NCBI GenBank assembly: GCA_018333515.1
Contig: JAGXSZ010000022.1
Span: 1 to 64,000, forward strand
Reading direction: 5' to 3'
Source: Actinomycetota bacterium
GTDB lineage: Bacteria > Actinomycetota > Aquicultoria > Aquicultorales > Aquicultoraceae
DNA length: 64,000 bases
The stretch's first letter is position 1, and each line of letters begins with the position of its first letter. Below the pieces are notes generated by a model, which saw only the letters and a list, made by a program, of their open reading frames with translations, was not told where the DNA came from and did no database searches. Below are positions 26,291-36,346 of this stretch, piece by piece. The translations under genes and the position numbers were made by a program.

Positions 26291-26851
26291 CTATTCTTCG
26301 AGCGGGATGAACGCACGGGAGGCGTATTCGACGCCGGCGGGCTTCAAGTGGCTTTGAAATATGGTGATTCCCTCTACCGGGATGTTTCGCCCTCGATATG
26401 GGGCTTCCGGGACCGTTTTTAAGGCTTGCTCCACAGGCTTGGGCGGGTTGAGGCGCGCCAGAGTTATATGGGGCGTAAACGGCTTATCGTCGCGCGTAAA
26501 ACCGAGGGGCGCAAGGGCATCTTCTACGAGCGTGCTAAGCTCGACAAACTCCCGTCCGCCGCGCTCGACGCCGACCCAGAGGACGCGGGCCCTCTTTTGA
26601 TTCGGAAAAGCGCCGAGCGCCCCGCACTCGAAGGAGAAACGTTCGAAGCCGGCGGCTTTGGCTCGCAGGGCGGTTTCGATCTCGGCCGACTGTTCTTCGG
26701 GTACCGAGCCCAGGAATTTAAGAGTTAGATGGATGTTGTCTCGGGCGACCCATCGAGCACCCTCGATGGTTGCTTTGAGTTGCTCGGAGACTTCGAAAAG
26801 CTCGCTTTTTAGCCGACCCGGCAGGTCGAGGCCGATGAAGATGCGCGGCAT
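26291..26851 (-). CDS. thpR: RNA 2',3'-cyclic phosphodiesterase
   Basis: A 186-residue 2H phosphoesterase with both HxTx motifs, HLTLKFLG (near residue 41) and HITLARLN (near 128). Family members hydrolyse 2',3'-cyclic phosphates at RNA ends. The ATG overlaps the cinA stop (TAATG type), so translation is coupled. A thpR gene between cinA and recA is common in several Gram-positive groups. Confidence 0.93.
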   Translation of the reverse strand: MPRIFIGLDLPGRLKSELFEVSEQLKATIEGARWVARDNIHLTLKFLGSVPEEQSAEIETALRAKAAGFERFSFECGALGAFPNQKRARVLWVGVERGGREFVELSTLVEDALAPLGFTRDDKPFTPHITLARLNPPKPVEQALKTVPEAPYRGRNIPVEGITIFQSHLKPAGVEYASRAFIPLEE

Positions 26852-28119
26852 TAAGACGCGTCGCCTCCAGTCCGCTCGAAGTTGTCCAAAATATAATAGC
26901 GGAGCATGTCGAGAGCCGCGTTCGCGCTCTTTATCCGCACGGTATCACGAGAGCCGAAGAAGATAAAGCGGTTGCTGTAGTTGGTCACCTGATGAGATAG
27001 GGCGACGTAGACCAAGCCGACCGGTTTTTCCTCGGTGCCGCCATCGGGACCCGCGATACCCGTTATCGAAAGACCGACGTCCGCGTTGAATCTGTCGCGG
27101 ACACCGAAGGCCATTGCCAGCGCGGTGGCCGCGCTTACCGCCCCATGCCGCACGAGTGTCTGGCTCGACACGTTTAAGAGCGATTTTTTAGCGTCGTTAT
27201 TGTAAGCGATGATACCCCCGCTGAAGTACCCGGAGCTGCCCGCGATATCGGTCAGTTTTTTGCCGACCAGGCCGCCGGTACAAGATTCGGCGACGGCGAG
27301 CGATAGGCCGTATTTGAGTAAGAGTTTGCCTGTGACCTCTTCGAGCGTCTCATCGTCGTAACCATAGACGATATTGCCGAGGCGTTCTCTCAAAAGCGTC
27401 GCGGCATCGCCGACTATATTTTTCGCCTCGTTCATGTCCGCGCCTTTTGCGAAAAGCTGTAGTTGTATCTCACCTGGGTACGCCAGTATACCGACATCAA
27501 CGCCATGGAGGGACCGCACGAGGTCTTCTATGGACTCTTGGAGGGAGGCCTCGGACTTGGCGGTGGTGCGCAGCACTCTGACCGCGTGGGCGACCCCGCG
27601 ACAAAATCTCGTCTCCAGCCACGGGACGATGTTTTTCTCCAGCATATCGGCCATCTCACGGGGGACGCCCGGCAACGAGAACAGGAACTTCTCGTCTTCG
27701 CTGATGATGATACCAGGGGCGCTGCCAAGAGTCGGGATAATTGCTTCGGCGCCTTTTGGCAGGTAGGCCTGGCGATAGGTTATCTCGGGCAGCGGAATCG
27801 CGCGGTTTCCGTAGCGCTCCTCGATGATTTCGCCGAGCCGTTCACTATACTCGAGTTCGCGTCCGAGTGCCCGGCTGACGGCATCCCTCGTCAAATCGTC
27901 TATGGTCGGCCCAAGCCCGCCCGTTATGATGACGCCGTCGGCCTGCGCGAGCGACTCGCTTATAGCAACGGCGATGAGGTCGATCTTGTCGGGAACACTG
28001 ACATGGCGCACGCAGGTAAACCCGTGTTTTCCGAGTGTCTTTGATATGAAAGCGGCGTTTGTGTCGACCGACAGTCCAAGAGTAAGTTCAGAGCCGACCG
28101 TTATTATCTGGTACCTCAT
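26851..28119 (-). CDS. cinA: CinA: competence/damage-inducible protein with NMN amidase domain
   Basis: A 422-residue two-domain protein. The N-terminal MoaB/MogA-like domain (about 1-170) contains GGLGPTIDDLTRDAVS. The C-terminal nicotinamide-nucleotide amidase domain (about 260-415) contains AVAESCTGGLVGKKLTD and TGIAGPDGG. It likely recycles NMN and hydrolyses ADP-ribose. It is upstream of and coupled to thpR, with recA next. Confidence 0.95.
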   Translation of the reverse strand: MRYQIITVGSELTLGLSVDTNAAFISKTLGKHGFTCVRHVSVPDKIDLIAVAISESLAQADGVIITGGLGPTIDDLTRDAVSRALGRELEYSERLGEIIEERYGNRAIPLPEITYRQAYLPKGAEAIIPTLGSAPGIIISEDEKFLFSLPGVPREMADMLEKNIVPWLETRFCRGVAHAVRVLRTTAKSEASLQESIEDLVRSLHGVDVGILAYPGEIQLQLFAKGADMNEAKNIVGDAATLLRERLGNIVYGYDDETLEEVTGKLLLKYGLSLAVAESCTGGLVGKKLTDIAGSSGYFSGGIIAYNNDAKKSLLNVSSQTLVRHGAVSAATALAMAFGVRDRFNADVGLSITGIAGPDGGTEEKPVGLVYVALSHQVTNYSNRFIFFGSRDTVRIKSANAALDMLRYYILDNFERTGGDAS

Positions 28120-28145
28120 GCCACCTCCTTTTAGCTGTTAAAGCG

Positions 28146-28697
28146 CTACTTCAGCCGCGCGCCGCCGTTCAGTACCCGCCAGGACTTCAAGAAGTAGTCG
28201 GCGCCCGATATCATCGTCAGAACGACGGCTATCGCCATAAGCCACAGACCGAGTGTCATTCCGCCGAAACCGATAGGCATATTAATCATAATAGCGATAA
28301 TCGCCACGATCTGGGAGATGGTCTTTATTCTGCCCCACAAGCTTGCCGCGATTACTTTGTTCTCGGTCAGCGCGAGAAGCCTTAAACCCGAGACGGCGAA
28401 CTCCCGCGCGATTATCAGAACCGCGACCCATGCCGACAACAGGCCCAATTGCACCAGCGATATAAGAGCCGCCGACACCAGAAGTTTATCGGCTAAGGGA
28501 TCCATGAGCTGCCCGAAGACGGTTATCTGGGATTGGCTGCGCGCTACATATCCATCGATGGAGTCGGTTATCGCCGCTATCGTGAAAATGGCGGCGGCGA
28601 TATACGCGCCCACCGGCTGCGGGGCCGACAGCAGAAAGACCATGAATAACGGTACCAAGAGGACACGGGCTATCGTTATCTTATTTGCCAGGCCCAC
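28146..28697 (-). CDS. pgsA: CDP-diacylglycerol-glycerol-3-phosphate 3-phosphatidyltransferase
   Basis: Membrane enzyme for phosphatidylglycerol phosphate synthesis. The CDP-alcohol phosphotransferase motif is DSIDGYVARSQSQITVFGQL followed by MDPLADK. It has 183 residues with several membrane helices. It overlaps the rimO end by 17 bases, showing coupling. Confidence 0.95.
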   Translation of the reverse strand: MGLANKITIARVLLVPLFMVFLLSAPQPVGAYIAAAIFTIAAITDSIDGYVARSQSQITVFGQLMDPLADKLLVSAALISLVQLGLLSAWVAVLIIAREFAVSGLRLLALTENKVIAASLWGRIKTISQIVAIIAIMINMPIGFGGMTLGLWLMAIAVVLTMISGADYFLKSWRVLNGGARLK

Positions 28698-30039
28698 TAA
28701 TCAACCTCCCGGTATAGTCACAGCCATCAAACTCTTCGAGCGTTACCGTCACTATATCACCAATCGCCGGCGTCGTTGTCTGCGCGCCGGCTTTCGCCCC
28801 GGCAATCGTTCTGAAACGGATGAGGCCATCGATCTCTGGTGCCTGCCAGCAGCCTCTACCCTCGAGCAAACCGGGCTCGATTTCGGCTTCGACCAGCACA
28901 TCGACTGCCTGGCCGATTCTCTCTTTATTTCGCTCTTCACCGATGGAATCCTGCAAGGCTGTCAGTTGGTGATAGCGCTCTGCAATGGTTTCTCGAGGTA
29001 GGTGGCCCGCGATGCTCGCAGCTGCTGTCCCCTCTTCCCGGGAGTACTCGAAAATACCGAGATGGTCGAGTTGCGCCTGCTCAACGAAATCGGCCAGCTG
29101 CCCGAAATCATGCTCGGTCTCGCCGGGGAATCCGACGATAACGGAGCTTCGTAGAATGACACCGGGTATCGCGCGTCGCAGCCAGGCTATCTGGGTCAGA
29201 AAATCATAGCCCGCACCGTTGCGGTTCATAGCTTTAAGAATCTTAGGGCTTGCGTGCTGGAACGGGATATCGAGGTATGGCACGATAAGCTTGTTTGCCC
29301 TGATCGCCTCGACTAACTCGTCGTTGATATGTTGCGGCTGCAGGTATAATAGCCGTATCCAGCGAATATTCGAGAACCCGGTGAGTGCGCTTATCAGGTC
29401 ATGCAGTCTGAGTCTACCGTAGAGGTCGTAGCCATAGCGCCCGGTGTCCTGTGCTATCAGGTCGACTTCAACGACCCCGCTCTCGTCGAGTATACGGGCT
29501 TCTTTCAGCACCTTCTCCAGGGGTTTGCTCCTGAAGCGGCCGCGAATAAGCGGGATGGCGCAGTAGGCGCACCAGTTGTCGCAACCGTCCGCGATCTGCA
29601 AATAGGCGAAAGGATGGCCTGTGAGCTTGCGCGCCGGATATGAGGCGAAATCACGACTAGCGGTGTTGGGCGCGATGCTTGCGAGTTCGTCGCTCGCGAC
29701 CATCGCCGCGATGTCCCATTCGTCGTCGATGCCGACGAGCATATCTATCTCCGGCATCTCGCGCGCGAGTTCGTCGTAGTACCGCTGCGCCAGGCAGCCG
29801 GTCACGATAATCTTCTGCGGGCCGGTTTCGTCTTTCAGTGCAACCGCCTCGAGGATAGTGTCGATGGATTCCCGCCTGGCCGCCTCGATGAAGCCGCAGG
29901 TGTTGATGATTATATAATCCGCGTCGCGCGGGTCTTCGCAGACCTCGATAGCTTTTTCGAGTAGTGAGCCCTGGATGTGCTCACTGTCGACCGAGTTCTT
30001 CGCGCACCCCAGCGTTATGACGGCGACTCGCTTAGACAA
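28681..30039 (-). CDS. rimO: Ribosomal protein S12 methylthiotransferase
   Basis: Radical SAM enzyme that methylthiolates Asp of ribosomal protein S12. N-terminal cysteines are in LGCAKNSVDSEH, NTCGFIEAA and TGCLAQRY; the radical SAM motif is DGCDNWCAYCAIPLIRGR; a C-terminal TRAM domain is present. The start is placed at TTG 30039 (MSKRVAVITLGCAKN), preceded by GGAGGAG; the frame stays open to 30153, but that stretch is unlike the family. This gives 452 residues. Confidence 0.93.
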   Translation of the reverse strand: MSKRVAVITLGCAKNSVDSEHIQGSLLEKAIEVCEDPRDADYIIINTCGFIEAARRESIDTILEAVALKDETGPQKIIVTGCLAQRYYDELAREMPEIDMLVGIDDEWDIAAMVASDELASIAPNTASRDFASYPARKLTGHPFAYLQIADGCDNWCAYCAIPLIRGRFRSKPLEKVLKEARILDESGVVEVDLIAQDTGRYGYDLYGRLRLHDLISALTGFSNIRWIRLLYLQPQHINDELVEAIRANKLIVPYLDIPFQHASPKILKAMNRNGAGYDFLTQIAWLRRAIPGVILRSSVIVGFPGETEHDFGQLADFVEQAQLDHLGIFEYSREEGTAAASIAGHLPRETIAERYHQLTALQDSIGEERNKERIGQAVDVLVEAEIEPGLLEGRGCWQAPEIDGLIRFRTIAGAKAGAQTTTPAIGDIVTVTLEEFDGCDYTGRLISGPGK

Positions 30040-30201
30040 AATGAATTGCTCCTCCCAACGTATTGCTTGAATACGATTATACGGGTGCGGTGACAGGCGG
30101 TCTAGTTGCCGACCTGTGGGCAAGAGAGAATGACACCCGGAGGAGCGAGACAAGCCGGGCGAATGAAGCGTATTGGATTTTGCTACCGGGCGCGGCCTAT
30201 C

Positions 30202-30882
30202 TCAGGCAGCGCCGTGCGTCGCGGATGCCCCGAGGTATTTGACAAACCAGTCGCGGGCCAGGCGTGCGACCTCCTCAAGTGTTCCCGGTTCCTCGAAGAG
30301 ATGGCTTGCCCTGGGGACGATGGTCAGCTCATTATCTATTGATGGCGGCATGTTCTTGAGTGCTTGCTCATTGAGCTGGATGACCCGCTCATCGTAGCCT
30401 CCGACTATGAGCAGTGTTGGCGCTGTGACCTGTGATAGGGCGCGCTCAGCTAGGTCGGGGCGCCCCCCGCGTGAGACGACGGCGTAAACGCTCTGCGGTC
30501 TAGCCGCCGCGGCTATGAGTGCCGCCGCCGCGCCGGTACTCGCGCCGAAACAGCCTATCTTCAGGTGGCGCGTCTCTTCATAGGTCGCAAGCCAGTCGAT
30601 GACCTCGATGAGCCGGTCGGCAAGGAGTCCGATGTCGAACCTTAGCTCGGCGGTTATCATATCGACGGCTTCTTCCTCCTCGGTGAGAAGGTCGAAAAGG
30701 AGCGTCGCGAGGCCGGCATCGTTGAGGGTGCCCGCCACAAAACGGTTCCTAGGGCTGAAACGGCTGCTGCCGCTTCCGTGCGCGAATACGACTATCCCGC
30801 GAGCCCCGTCAGTCAGTTGCAAGCTTCCCAGGAGTTGTATTTCGTCGAGCGGAATCGCTATTTCCCTTGGCATCGAACCCAT
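30202..30882 (-). CDS. Alpha/beta hydrolase (dienelactone-hydrolase-like)
   Basis: A serine hydrolase of ~226 residues. It has the oxyanion-region motif VVFAHGSGSSRFSPRN, a nucleophile elbow GCFGASTGAA, an acid in GGYDERV and a histidine in PRASHLFEEPG. Relatives are annotated as dienelactone hydrolase family and are sometimes fused to phosphoribosyltransferases; the substrate is unknown. The frame is open to 31017, but residues before MGSMPREIAIPLDE look non-homologous. I chose ATG 30882; ATG 30873 is also possible. Confidence 0.8.
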   Translation of the reverse strand: MGSMPREIAIPLDEIQLLGSLQLTDGARGIVVFAHGSGSSRFSPRNRFVAGTLNDAGLATLLFDLLTEEEEAVDMITAELRFDIGLLADRLIEVIDWLATYEETRHLKIGCFGASTGAAAALIAAAARPQSVYAVVSRGGRPDLAERALSQVTAPTLLIVGGYDERVIQLNEQALKNMPPSIDNELTIVPRASHLFEEPGTLEEVARLARDWFVKYLGASATHGAA

Positions 30883-31062
30883 TATCGCACCCCACTTCGC
30901 TCGGGCCCGCACAGAAGCTTTTGCTTGCCACAGCCATTTTTGAAGCGTCACCATTGACAGCAGTTTCGCAAAGCCTGCATCGGCAGACCGATGTCCTTTC
31001 ATCATTAAAGTACCCAAAGGAAGCGGTTTTTACTTATAAGGCGAGCACTAAGAGTAAAGAAA

Positions 31063-31089
31063 AAGGCCTCGGGGAAAACCCAAAGCCTT
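31063..31089 (-). terminator. Terminator after the orphan gene
   Basis: AAGGC (31063-31067) and GCCTT (31085-31089) enclose an inner GGG/CCC stem. On the minus strand TTTTTCTTT follows. It lies just after the stop at 31106. Confidence 0.6.
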
Positions 31090-31105
31090 CGTGAAACTCT
31101 TAAAA

Positions 31106-32194
31106 CTAATTGATAAAGAAATCAAGAGCGTATTTCGTCAATACGTTTTTGCAATTAAGATCGGTTATTTTACCATCGGTACGACTCTTCTCGTGAATAT
31201 GAGGAATTATCTCATCGCGAATATTCTCTATCGCCTCGTCGATTTCGCGAAAGCGCGCGGTTTCCTCCGCTGAGAAATCGTAGACATCTTCATCCTCTTT
31301 GTCCGCAAGCGCAACCCTAGACAGCTCATCCATTCCAGTTTTCATCTTGTGGCGCTCGTAGACTACTTTATAGATGGCCTGCTCCACTTCGACCAGCCCA
31401 TTGGCTTTGGACTCTAAGGCATCTATCGTCTCCGTAGCCGCTTTGTTTATCGCCATGTTCTCGCGCAATTCTTTGTCTATGAGCGCGAGCAGTTTTAACC
31501 CTTGCTCTTCGATGAGTAACCGCATGCCTTTCCAACCGGCCAGTTGTTTGAGTAAAATACGGCATTCTTCTTTCGCAAGCTCGAGTTCTTCCCCTGTGGC
31601 GTCTTTATGCCTCATGCGGAACCCCTGCGTATACGCCATGGCGAACCGAATACCCACATAAGGCTCCTCCGGCCTTTTCCAAAGCTTGGCCGCGAAGCCG
31701 GTCCAGAAACCACTGGTTTCGCTGTCTTTTGACAGAAGCTCTCCCATGTCGGGGCCCGTGTCGGGGTTTTCAACCAAGCGTGCCTCAAAGAGATTCTTTG
31801 GGCAATGGTAGTCGAACTTTATGCCATAGAGGACAGTGACGACATCGATGGCCGCGGGAACGTTTTCGATGATGTCTTGCCAGTATTCGGAATCGGCGAA
31901 TATTTTCGCCACATATCCCTCTTTATATGTGAACCAGGGAGAATATGCGATTATTCTATTTAAGCCGAAGTTGTTTCCGAAACAGCCTCCGTCGGTAGCC
32001 AAGAGGTGTCCCGTCGGCTCGCCTTGACCAAAAAAACCGTCTACGGCATCTCTGATTATTAATTTCTCTCCCGGTTTGACCTTGCCGTTATCGATCAGGC
32101 CCTGTCTGATGTGGTCCATAAACGCCCAATGCGCTACCCGTTCGTTCTTATGGACAATGCTGGTTTTTGATTTCTTCCCCGTGTTTGTAGCCAT
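31106..32194 (-). CDS. Hypothetical protein (362 aa), family not recognised
   Basis: A soluble protein without signal peptide or membrane segments. Residues ~1-180 look globular, with DAVDGFFGQGEPTGHLLATD and FGLNRIIAYSPWFTYKEGY and a high aromatic content. Residues ~190-340 are mostly charged helices. The end CKNVLTKYALDFFIN is hydrophobic. GGAGCGG lies before ATG 32194, and the gene has its own terminator, so it is likely real and transcribed alone. Neither neighbour (hydrolase, M16 peptidase) suggests a role. Confidence 0.7.
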   Translation of the reverse strand: MATNTGKKSKTSIVHKNERVAHWAFMDHIRQGLIDNGKVKPGEKLIIRDAVDGFFGQGEPTGHLLATDGGCFGNNFGLNRIIAYSPWFTYKEGYVAKIFADSEYWQDIIENVPAAIDVVTVLYGIKFDYHCPKNLFEARLVENPDTGPDMGELLSKDSETSGFWTGFAAKLWKRPEEPYVGIRFAMAYTQGFRMRHKDATGEELELAKEECRILLKQLAGWKGMRLLIEEQGLKLLALIDKELRENMAINKAATETIDALESKANGLVEVEQAIYKVVYERHKMKTGMDELSRVALADKEDEDVYDFSAEETARFREIDEAIENIRDEIIPHIHEKSRTDGKITDLNCKNVLTKYALDFFIN

Positions 32195-32384
32195 AGCAAC
32201 CGCTCCTTAATCGATCCCCCAACCAAGCTCCCACTTGTCGATTCATAAGCATAACAGTATAAGGATTAATGTTCAATCAACGCTCGGCCGGTCATTGACC
32301 ATGCGGGTTGCACGGGTTGTGGGCGCTGGGTCGACAAATAGACGCGCGGTCGCGCATCTATTGATATTCGCTGATGATATAGGC

Positions 32385-33647
32385 CTAGCCCAGATGCGCC
32401 AGCTTCTCAAGCTCGAACGGGCCGATGACGGTGAGAACCATCTTCTCCGGTTTGAAGAGTTCCCGCGCCAACTCGGTTACCCCGGCTCGCGTTACCGCGT
32501 CGATTTTTTCGACCAGTTCGTCGAGCGAGAGGATATCGTTATCGGTTATCTCGAGCTTACCGAGCCTGGTCATGCGCCTTCCGGTACTCTCTAGCCCGAG
32601 GACGAGATGACCCTTGATGCTCTCCTTGGCTCGATATATCTCCTCGTCGGTCGCGCTTCCGCTTGCGAGGCCTTCGATTTGCTCCTGAACGAGTTCAATA
32701 ACCTGTTCCGTATTGTCCGGAGCGGTGCCCGCGTACGCCGCAACCATCCCGGTTTCGGCGTAGAGCGAATGATAAGAGTAGGTACTGTAAGCAAGCCCTC
32801 GCTTCTCCCTCACCTCTTGGAAGAGGCGCGAACTCATCCCGCCCCCCAGGATGTTATCGAGAATCGACAGGGTATAGCGACGGTCGTCGTTCGCCGGGAT
32901 TGCCTCGGTGCCGAGGCATATGTGCGCCTGTTCGGTCTTCTTGGTGTAAACCTCGAGCTTCTTATCGACATGCGGCGCTATATGCTTGCGCCCGGCCCTG
33001 TCCCCGCCCGAACTCGTAAAATGCTTTTGCGCGAATTCGACTATCATATCGTGGTCGACGTTTCCGGCAACCGCTAGAATCATGTTTTTCGGGATGTATT
33101 TCTCCCGGTAATAGCCGAGGACGTCCTCGGCGGTGAAATTGCCGACGGTCTCGGCGTGGCCGAGTATCGGCTTGCCCAGCGCGTGCGTCGGCCAGAGCGC
33201 TTCCATAAAGAGGTCGTGAATTCGCTCGTCGGGGCTATCCTCGTGGAGATTTATCTCCTCGAGGACAACCTTACGCTCGGAGTGTATGTCGTCCACAGCA
33301 AAGAGCGGGTTTTGTATCATATCCGACAATATCTCTATGCCCGTCTCGACATGCTCGTCGATTAAGCGCGTATAGTAGCAGGTATACTCTTTGGCCGTAA
33401 ACGCGTTGAATTCGGCTCCTAAAGTATCGAATGCTTCCGAAATTTCGCGAGACGAGCGATTCTTCGTACCCTTGAAGAGCAAGTGCTCGATAAAGTGCGA
33501 CATTCCGCCTACCTCGTCGACCTCGTCACGAGAGCCGACGCCGAGCCAGTAGCCGAGCGCCGCCGAGCGCACCTGAGGCATATACTCGGTCATCACCCGC
33601 AGGCCCGACGGCAACGTAGTTTTTTTGAAGAACCTCTCGCCCGGCAC
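32385..33647 (-). CDS. M16-family zinc metallopeptidase
   Basis: Insulinase/processing-peptidase-like protein of 420 residues. The inverted zinc motif is HFIEH (GGMSHFIEHLLFKGT), with the downstream glutamate in VVLEEINLHEDSPDERIHDL. The C-terminal domain keeps the family layout (SSRLFQEVREKRGLAYSTYS). A GTG start lies one base after the pnp stop, so the pair are coupled. This pnp-M16 order is common in Gram-positives. Confidence 0.93.
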   Translation of the reverse strand: MPGERFFKKTTLPSGLRVMTEYMPQVRSAALGYWLGVGSRDEVDEVGGMSHFIEHLLFKGTKNRSSREISEAFDTLGAEFNAFTAKEYTCYYTRLIDEHVETGIEILSDMIQNPLFAVDDIHSERKVVLEEINLHEDSPDERIHDLFMEALWPTHALGKPILGHAETVGNFTAEDVLGYYREKYIPKNMILAVAGNVDHDMIVEFAQKHFTSSGGDRAGRKHIAPHVDKKLEVYTKKTEQAHICLGTEAIPANDDRRYTLSILDNILGGGMSSRLFQEVREKRGLAYSTYSYHSLYAETGMVAAYAGTAPDNTEQVIELVQEQIEGLASGSATDEEIYRAKESIKGHLVLGLESTGRRMTRLGKLEITDNDILSLDELVEKIDAVTRAGVTELARELFKPEKMVLTVIGPFELEKLAHLG

Positions 33648-33648
33648 T

Positions 33649-35811
33649 CTATTGGCCCGCTTTCGGCTCTTTATATTCGAGATTTAACGCCCGCAAACCG
33701 ATCTTTCCCTGGTCGGTTATTTCGACGACTTCCACAAGGACCTTGTCGCCGACATTGACAACCGACTCGACCGTTGGAACGCGCTGTTTTGTCAATCGCG
33801 AGATATGCACAAGCCCCTCTTTGCCGGGGAGAATCTCGACGAAGGCTCCAAAGCCGGTCGTTTTGGTGACCGTTCCCATAAATTGCTCGCCGATTTTAGC
33901 CTCTCGCGTGATAAGCTCGACCAGTTCGCGCGCACGGTCGCCGGCCGCGCCGTCGGTCGCCGCAATGAAGACCGTGCCGTCCTCTTCGATGTCGATGGTG
34001 ACGAGGTTCGAGCCGACCTCCTCGATGATAGCCCGGATATTCTTGCCCTTCGGTCCGATGAGGTCGCCGATTTTATCCTGCGGTATTTTAACGGTCATGA
34101 TGCGCGGCGCGTACTTCGATAGGTCGGCGCGCGGCTCGGGGATGACCTCCAAGATGCGGTCGATGATATAGAGGCGGGCCTGGCGGGCCTGTTCGAGCGC
34201 TTTAGCCAAGATCGCTCCACCGACACCCGTGACCTTCATATCCATCTGCAGCGCGGTGATGCCCGCGGCCGTGCCGGCTACTTTGAAATCCATGTCGCCG
34301 AGAGCGTCTTCGAGGCCGAGAATATCGGTTATTACCGCGACTTCATCGCCCTCTTTAATAAGACCCATCGCGATACCGGCGACCGGGGCCTTTATCTTGA
34401 CTCCGGCGTCCATTAAAGCGATGGTGCTCCCGCAGACGCTCGCCATCGACGAAGAGCCGTTCGATTCCAATACCTCGGATACGATACGAATCGTATAGGG
34501 AAACTCGTCCTCTTTCGGGATTACCGGGAATATCGAGCGTTCCGCAAGCGCGCCGTGGCCTATGTCGCGCCTTTTGGGGCCGCGCATGAAGCCGATTTCG
34601 CCGGTGCAAAACGGCGGGAAGTTATAGTGGTGCATAAAGCGCTTGGAGTCTTCGACGCCGAGCCCGTCTATCATCTGCTCTTCACGGACGGTTCCGAGGG
34701 TCACGATGGAGAGTACCTGCGTTTGGCCGCGTGTAAAAAGACCGGAGCCGTGCGGGCGCGGAAGCGCGCCGGCCCGAATCAGAATCGGGCGGATATCGGT
34801 CGTCCCGCGGCCGTCCGCGCGCACTCCCTCATCGAGAATCATGCGGCGCATCTCTTCTTTTTTGATTTGCTTGAGCGCTTTTGAGACATAGGATTCCTTG
34901 TCTTCGACCAATTCCGCAAGCTCAGCGAGGACTTCTTCGGCGATAGCGTCTTGTTCGCGGTCGCGCTCTAGCTTGTCGGGGTTTCTCAGGGATTCCTTTA
35001 TTTTGCCGGTAGCGAACGCGCGGACGCGCTCCTCTATCTGTGCGTACGCGGGATCGGGTTGTGCCACCTCGATTACTTTGCTTGAAGGCGGCTTGATGTC
35101 GGCGTATGCGGCTTTGAAGCGCTCTTGAAAATCACAGAGTGCGACGATGGCGTCGTGCGCCAAGTCCAGCGCCTTAACCACGTCGGCTTCGATGACCTCG
35201 CCGGCGCCTGCTTCGACCATGAGAATAGCGTCGCGGTTGCCCGCGACTATCATCTCGAGGTCGCTCGCGTCGAGGTCGTCAAAGGTAGGATTGATGATAA
35301 ACTTACCGTCCACCCTGCCGATTCTTACACCGGCGACCGGGCCGCTAAAAGGGGCGTCCGCCAGAAGCAGCGCCATCGAGGCGCCGTTGAGGGCCAGGAT
35401 ATCCGGCTGGTTGGCGAAGTCGACCGAGAGTATGGTCGCCAGCACCTGAATCTCGTTATAGAAACCTTTGGGGAACGACGGCCGAAGCGGCCTGTCGATA
35501 AGGCGCGCGGTGAGCGTCGCTTTCTCGCTCGGCCTGGTCTCCCGCTTGATAAAACCGCCCGGAATCTTGCCGGCGGCGTACATCTTCTCTTCTACGTCTA
35601 CGGTCAAGGGCAGAAAGTCTTTGCCCTCGGTCGCCTTGCTTGCGACAACGGCTGTCACCAGCGTTATCGTCTCACCCATTTGAACCGTTAGCGCGCCGTC
35701 GGCCTGTTGGGCCAAGAGGCCGGTCTCGAAGGCGATTGTCTTTCCATCGAGGTCGAACTCTTGCCTTAAGACTTCTCTTACTTGCGTACCGTTTTGTTGA
35801 TTAGGCTCCAT
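33649..35811 (-). CDS. pnp: Polyribonucleotide nucleotidyltransferase
   Basis: Phosphorolytic 3'-5' exoribonuclease of 720 residues. Two RNase PH-like domains ([37 protein letters not shown]) flank an all-helical linker, followed by KH ([16 protein letters not shown]) and S1 domains ([19 protein letters not shown]). GGAGG lies upstream of ATG 35811, after a strong hairpin that follows rpsO. Confidence 0.98.
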   Translation of the reverse strand: MEPNQQNGTQVREVLRQEFDLDGKTIAFETGLLAQQADGALTVQMGETITLVTAVVASKATEGKDFLPLTVDVEEKMYAAGKIPGGFIKRETRPSEKATLTARLIDRPLRPSFPKGFYNEIQVLATILSVDFANQPDILALNGASMALLLADAPFSGPVAGVRIGRVDGKFIINPTFDDLDASDLEMIVAGNRDAILMVEAGAGEVIEADVVKALDLAHDAIVALCDFQERFKAAYADIKPPSSKVIEVAQPDPAYAQIEERVRAFATGKIKESLRNPDKLERDREQDAIAEEVLAELAELVEDKESYVSKALKQIKKEEMRRMILDEGVRADGRGTTDIRPILIRAGALPRPHGSGLFTRGQTQVLSIVTLGTVREEQMIDGLGVEDSKRFMHHYNFPPFCTGEIGFMRGPKRRDIGHGALAERSIFPVIPKEDEFPYTIRIVSEVLESNGSSSMASVCGSTIALMDAGVKIKAPVAGIAMGLIKEGDEVAVITDILGLEDALGDMDFKVAGTAAGITALQMDMKVTGVGGAILAKALEQARQARLYIIDRILEVIPEPRADLSKYAPRIMTVKIPQDKIGDLIGPKGKNIRAIIEEVGSNLVTIDIEEDGTVFIAATDGAAGDRARELVELITREAKIGEQFMGTVTKTTGFGAFVEILPGKEGLVHISRLTKQRVPTVESVVNVGDKVLVEVVEITDQGKIGLRALNLEYKEPKAGQ

Positions 35812-35852
35812 AAATTTTGAGAACCTCCTAAAATATTCTTCAATATAGATTT

Positions 35853-35876
35853 AGGGCAACCTATGGAGGTTGCCCT
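35853..35876 (-). promoter_or_regulatory. Hairpin between rpsO and pnp
   Basis: AGGGCAACC (35853-35861) and GGTTGCCCT (35868-35876) form a perfect 9-bp stem. There is no U-tract on the minus strand, so it is more likely a processing or stabilising hairpin than a full terminator. In E. coli the rpsO-pnp junction is an RNase III site used by PNPase for autocontrol. Confidence 0.6.
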
Positions 35877-35886
35877 TCGAGGACTC

Positions 35887-36156
35887 TTAAGCTCTTAGCC
35901 CCAGCTTGACTATGAGTTCCCTGTATCTCTCGATATTCTTGTTCTTGAGATAGTTGAGCAGTCTTCTGCGATGGCCGACCATCTTCAGAAGACCACGGCG
36001 CGAGTGATGATCCTTCTTGTGTTCTTTCAGGTGTTGCGTAAGGTCATTGATTCGCCTGGTGAGCATCGCTACCTGCACCTCCGGTGAGCCGGTGTCTCCG
36101 TCGTGGACTTTGTGCTCGTCGATGATGCTGGTTTTGAGTTCTTTACCGAGTGCCAT
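35887..36156 (-). CDS. rpsO: 30S ribosomal protein S15
   Basis: An 89-residue primary 16S-binding protein ([58 protein letters not shown]). Start is ATG 36156, preceded by AAGGAGGTGACACC; the longer frame to 36243 is leader. Followed by pnp. Confidence 0.97.
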   Translation of the reverse strand: MALGKELKTSIIDEHKVHDGDTGSPEVQVAMLTRRINDLTQHLKEHKKDHHSRRGLLKMVGHRRRLLNYLKNKNIERYRELIVKLGLRA

Positions 36157-36221
36157 GGTGTCACCTCCTTGTTTTGCCCGAACAAATCGACGCTCGACGC
36201 CGATGCTTTTGCCCGGCGCGC

Positions 36222-36270
36222 CCCGATATCGGGTTTGATTCACCGCAAACCAAGTAACCGTAGGTGAATC
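36222..36270 (-). promoter_or_regulatory. Structured leader of rpsO
   Basis: GATTCACC (36237-36244) pairs with GGTGAATC (36263-36270), and CCCGATATCGGG (36222-36233) is self-complementary. Both lie in the leader 65-115 bases before the S15 start. S15 commonly represses its own mRNA through such structures, but the fold here is only inferred. Confidence 0.4.
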
Positions 36271-36346
36271 GGTAACCTAGTGAGCGGTAATTCCTCATTC
36301 TTTACCTATCAAATATTAACATAAAGTCGAACCTGCGTAAACGCAA

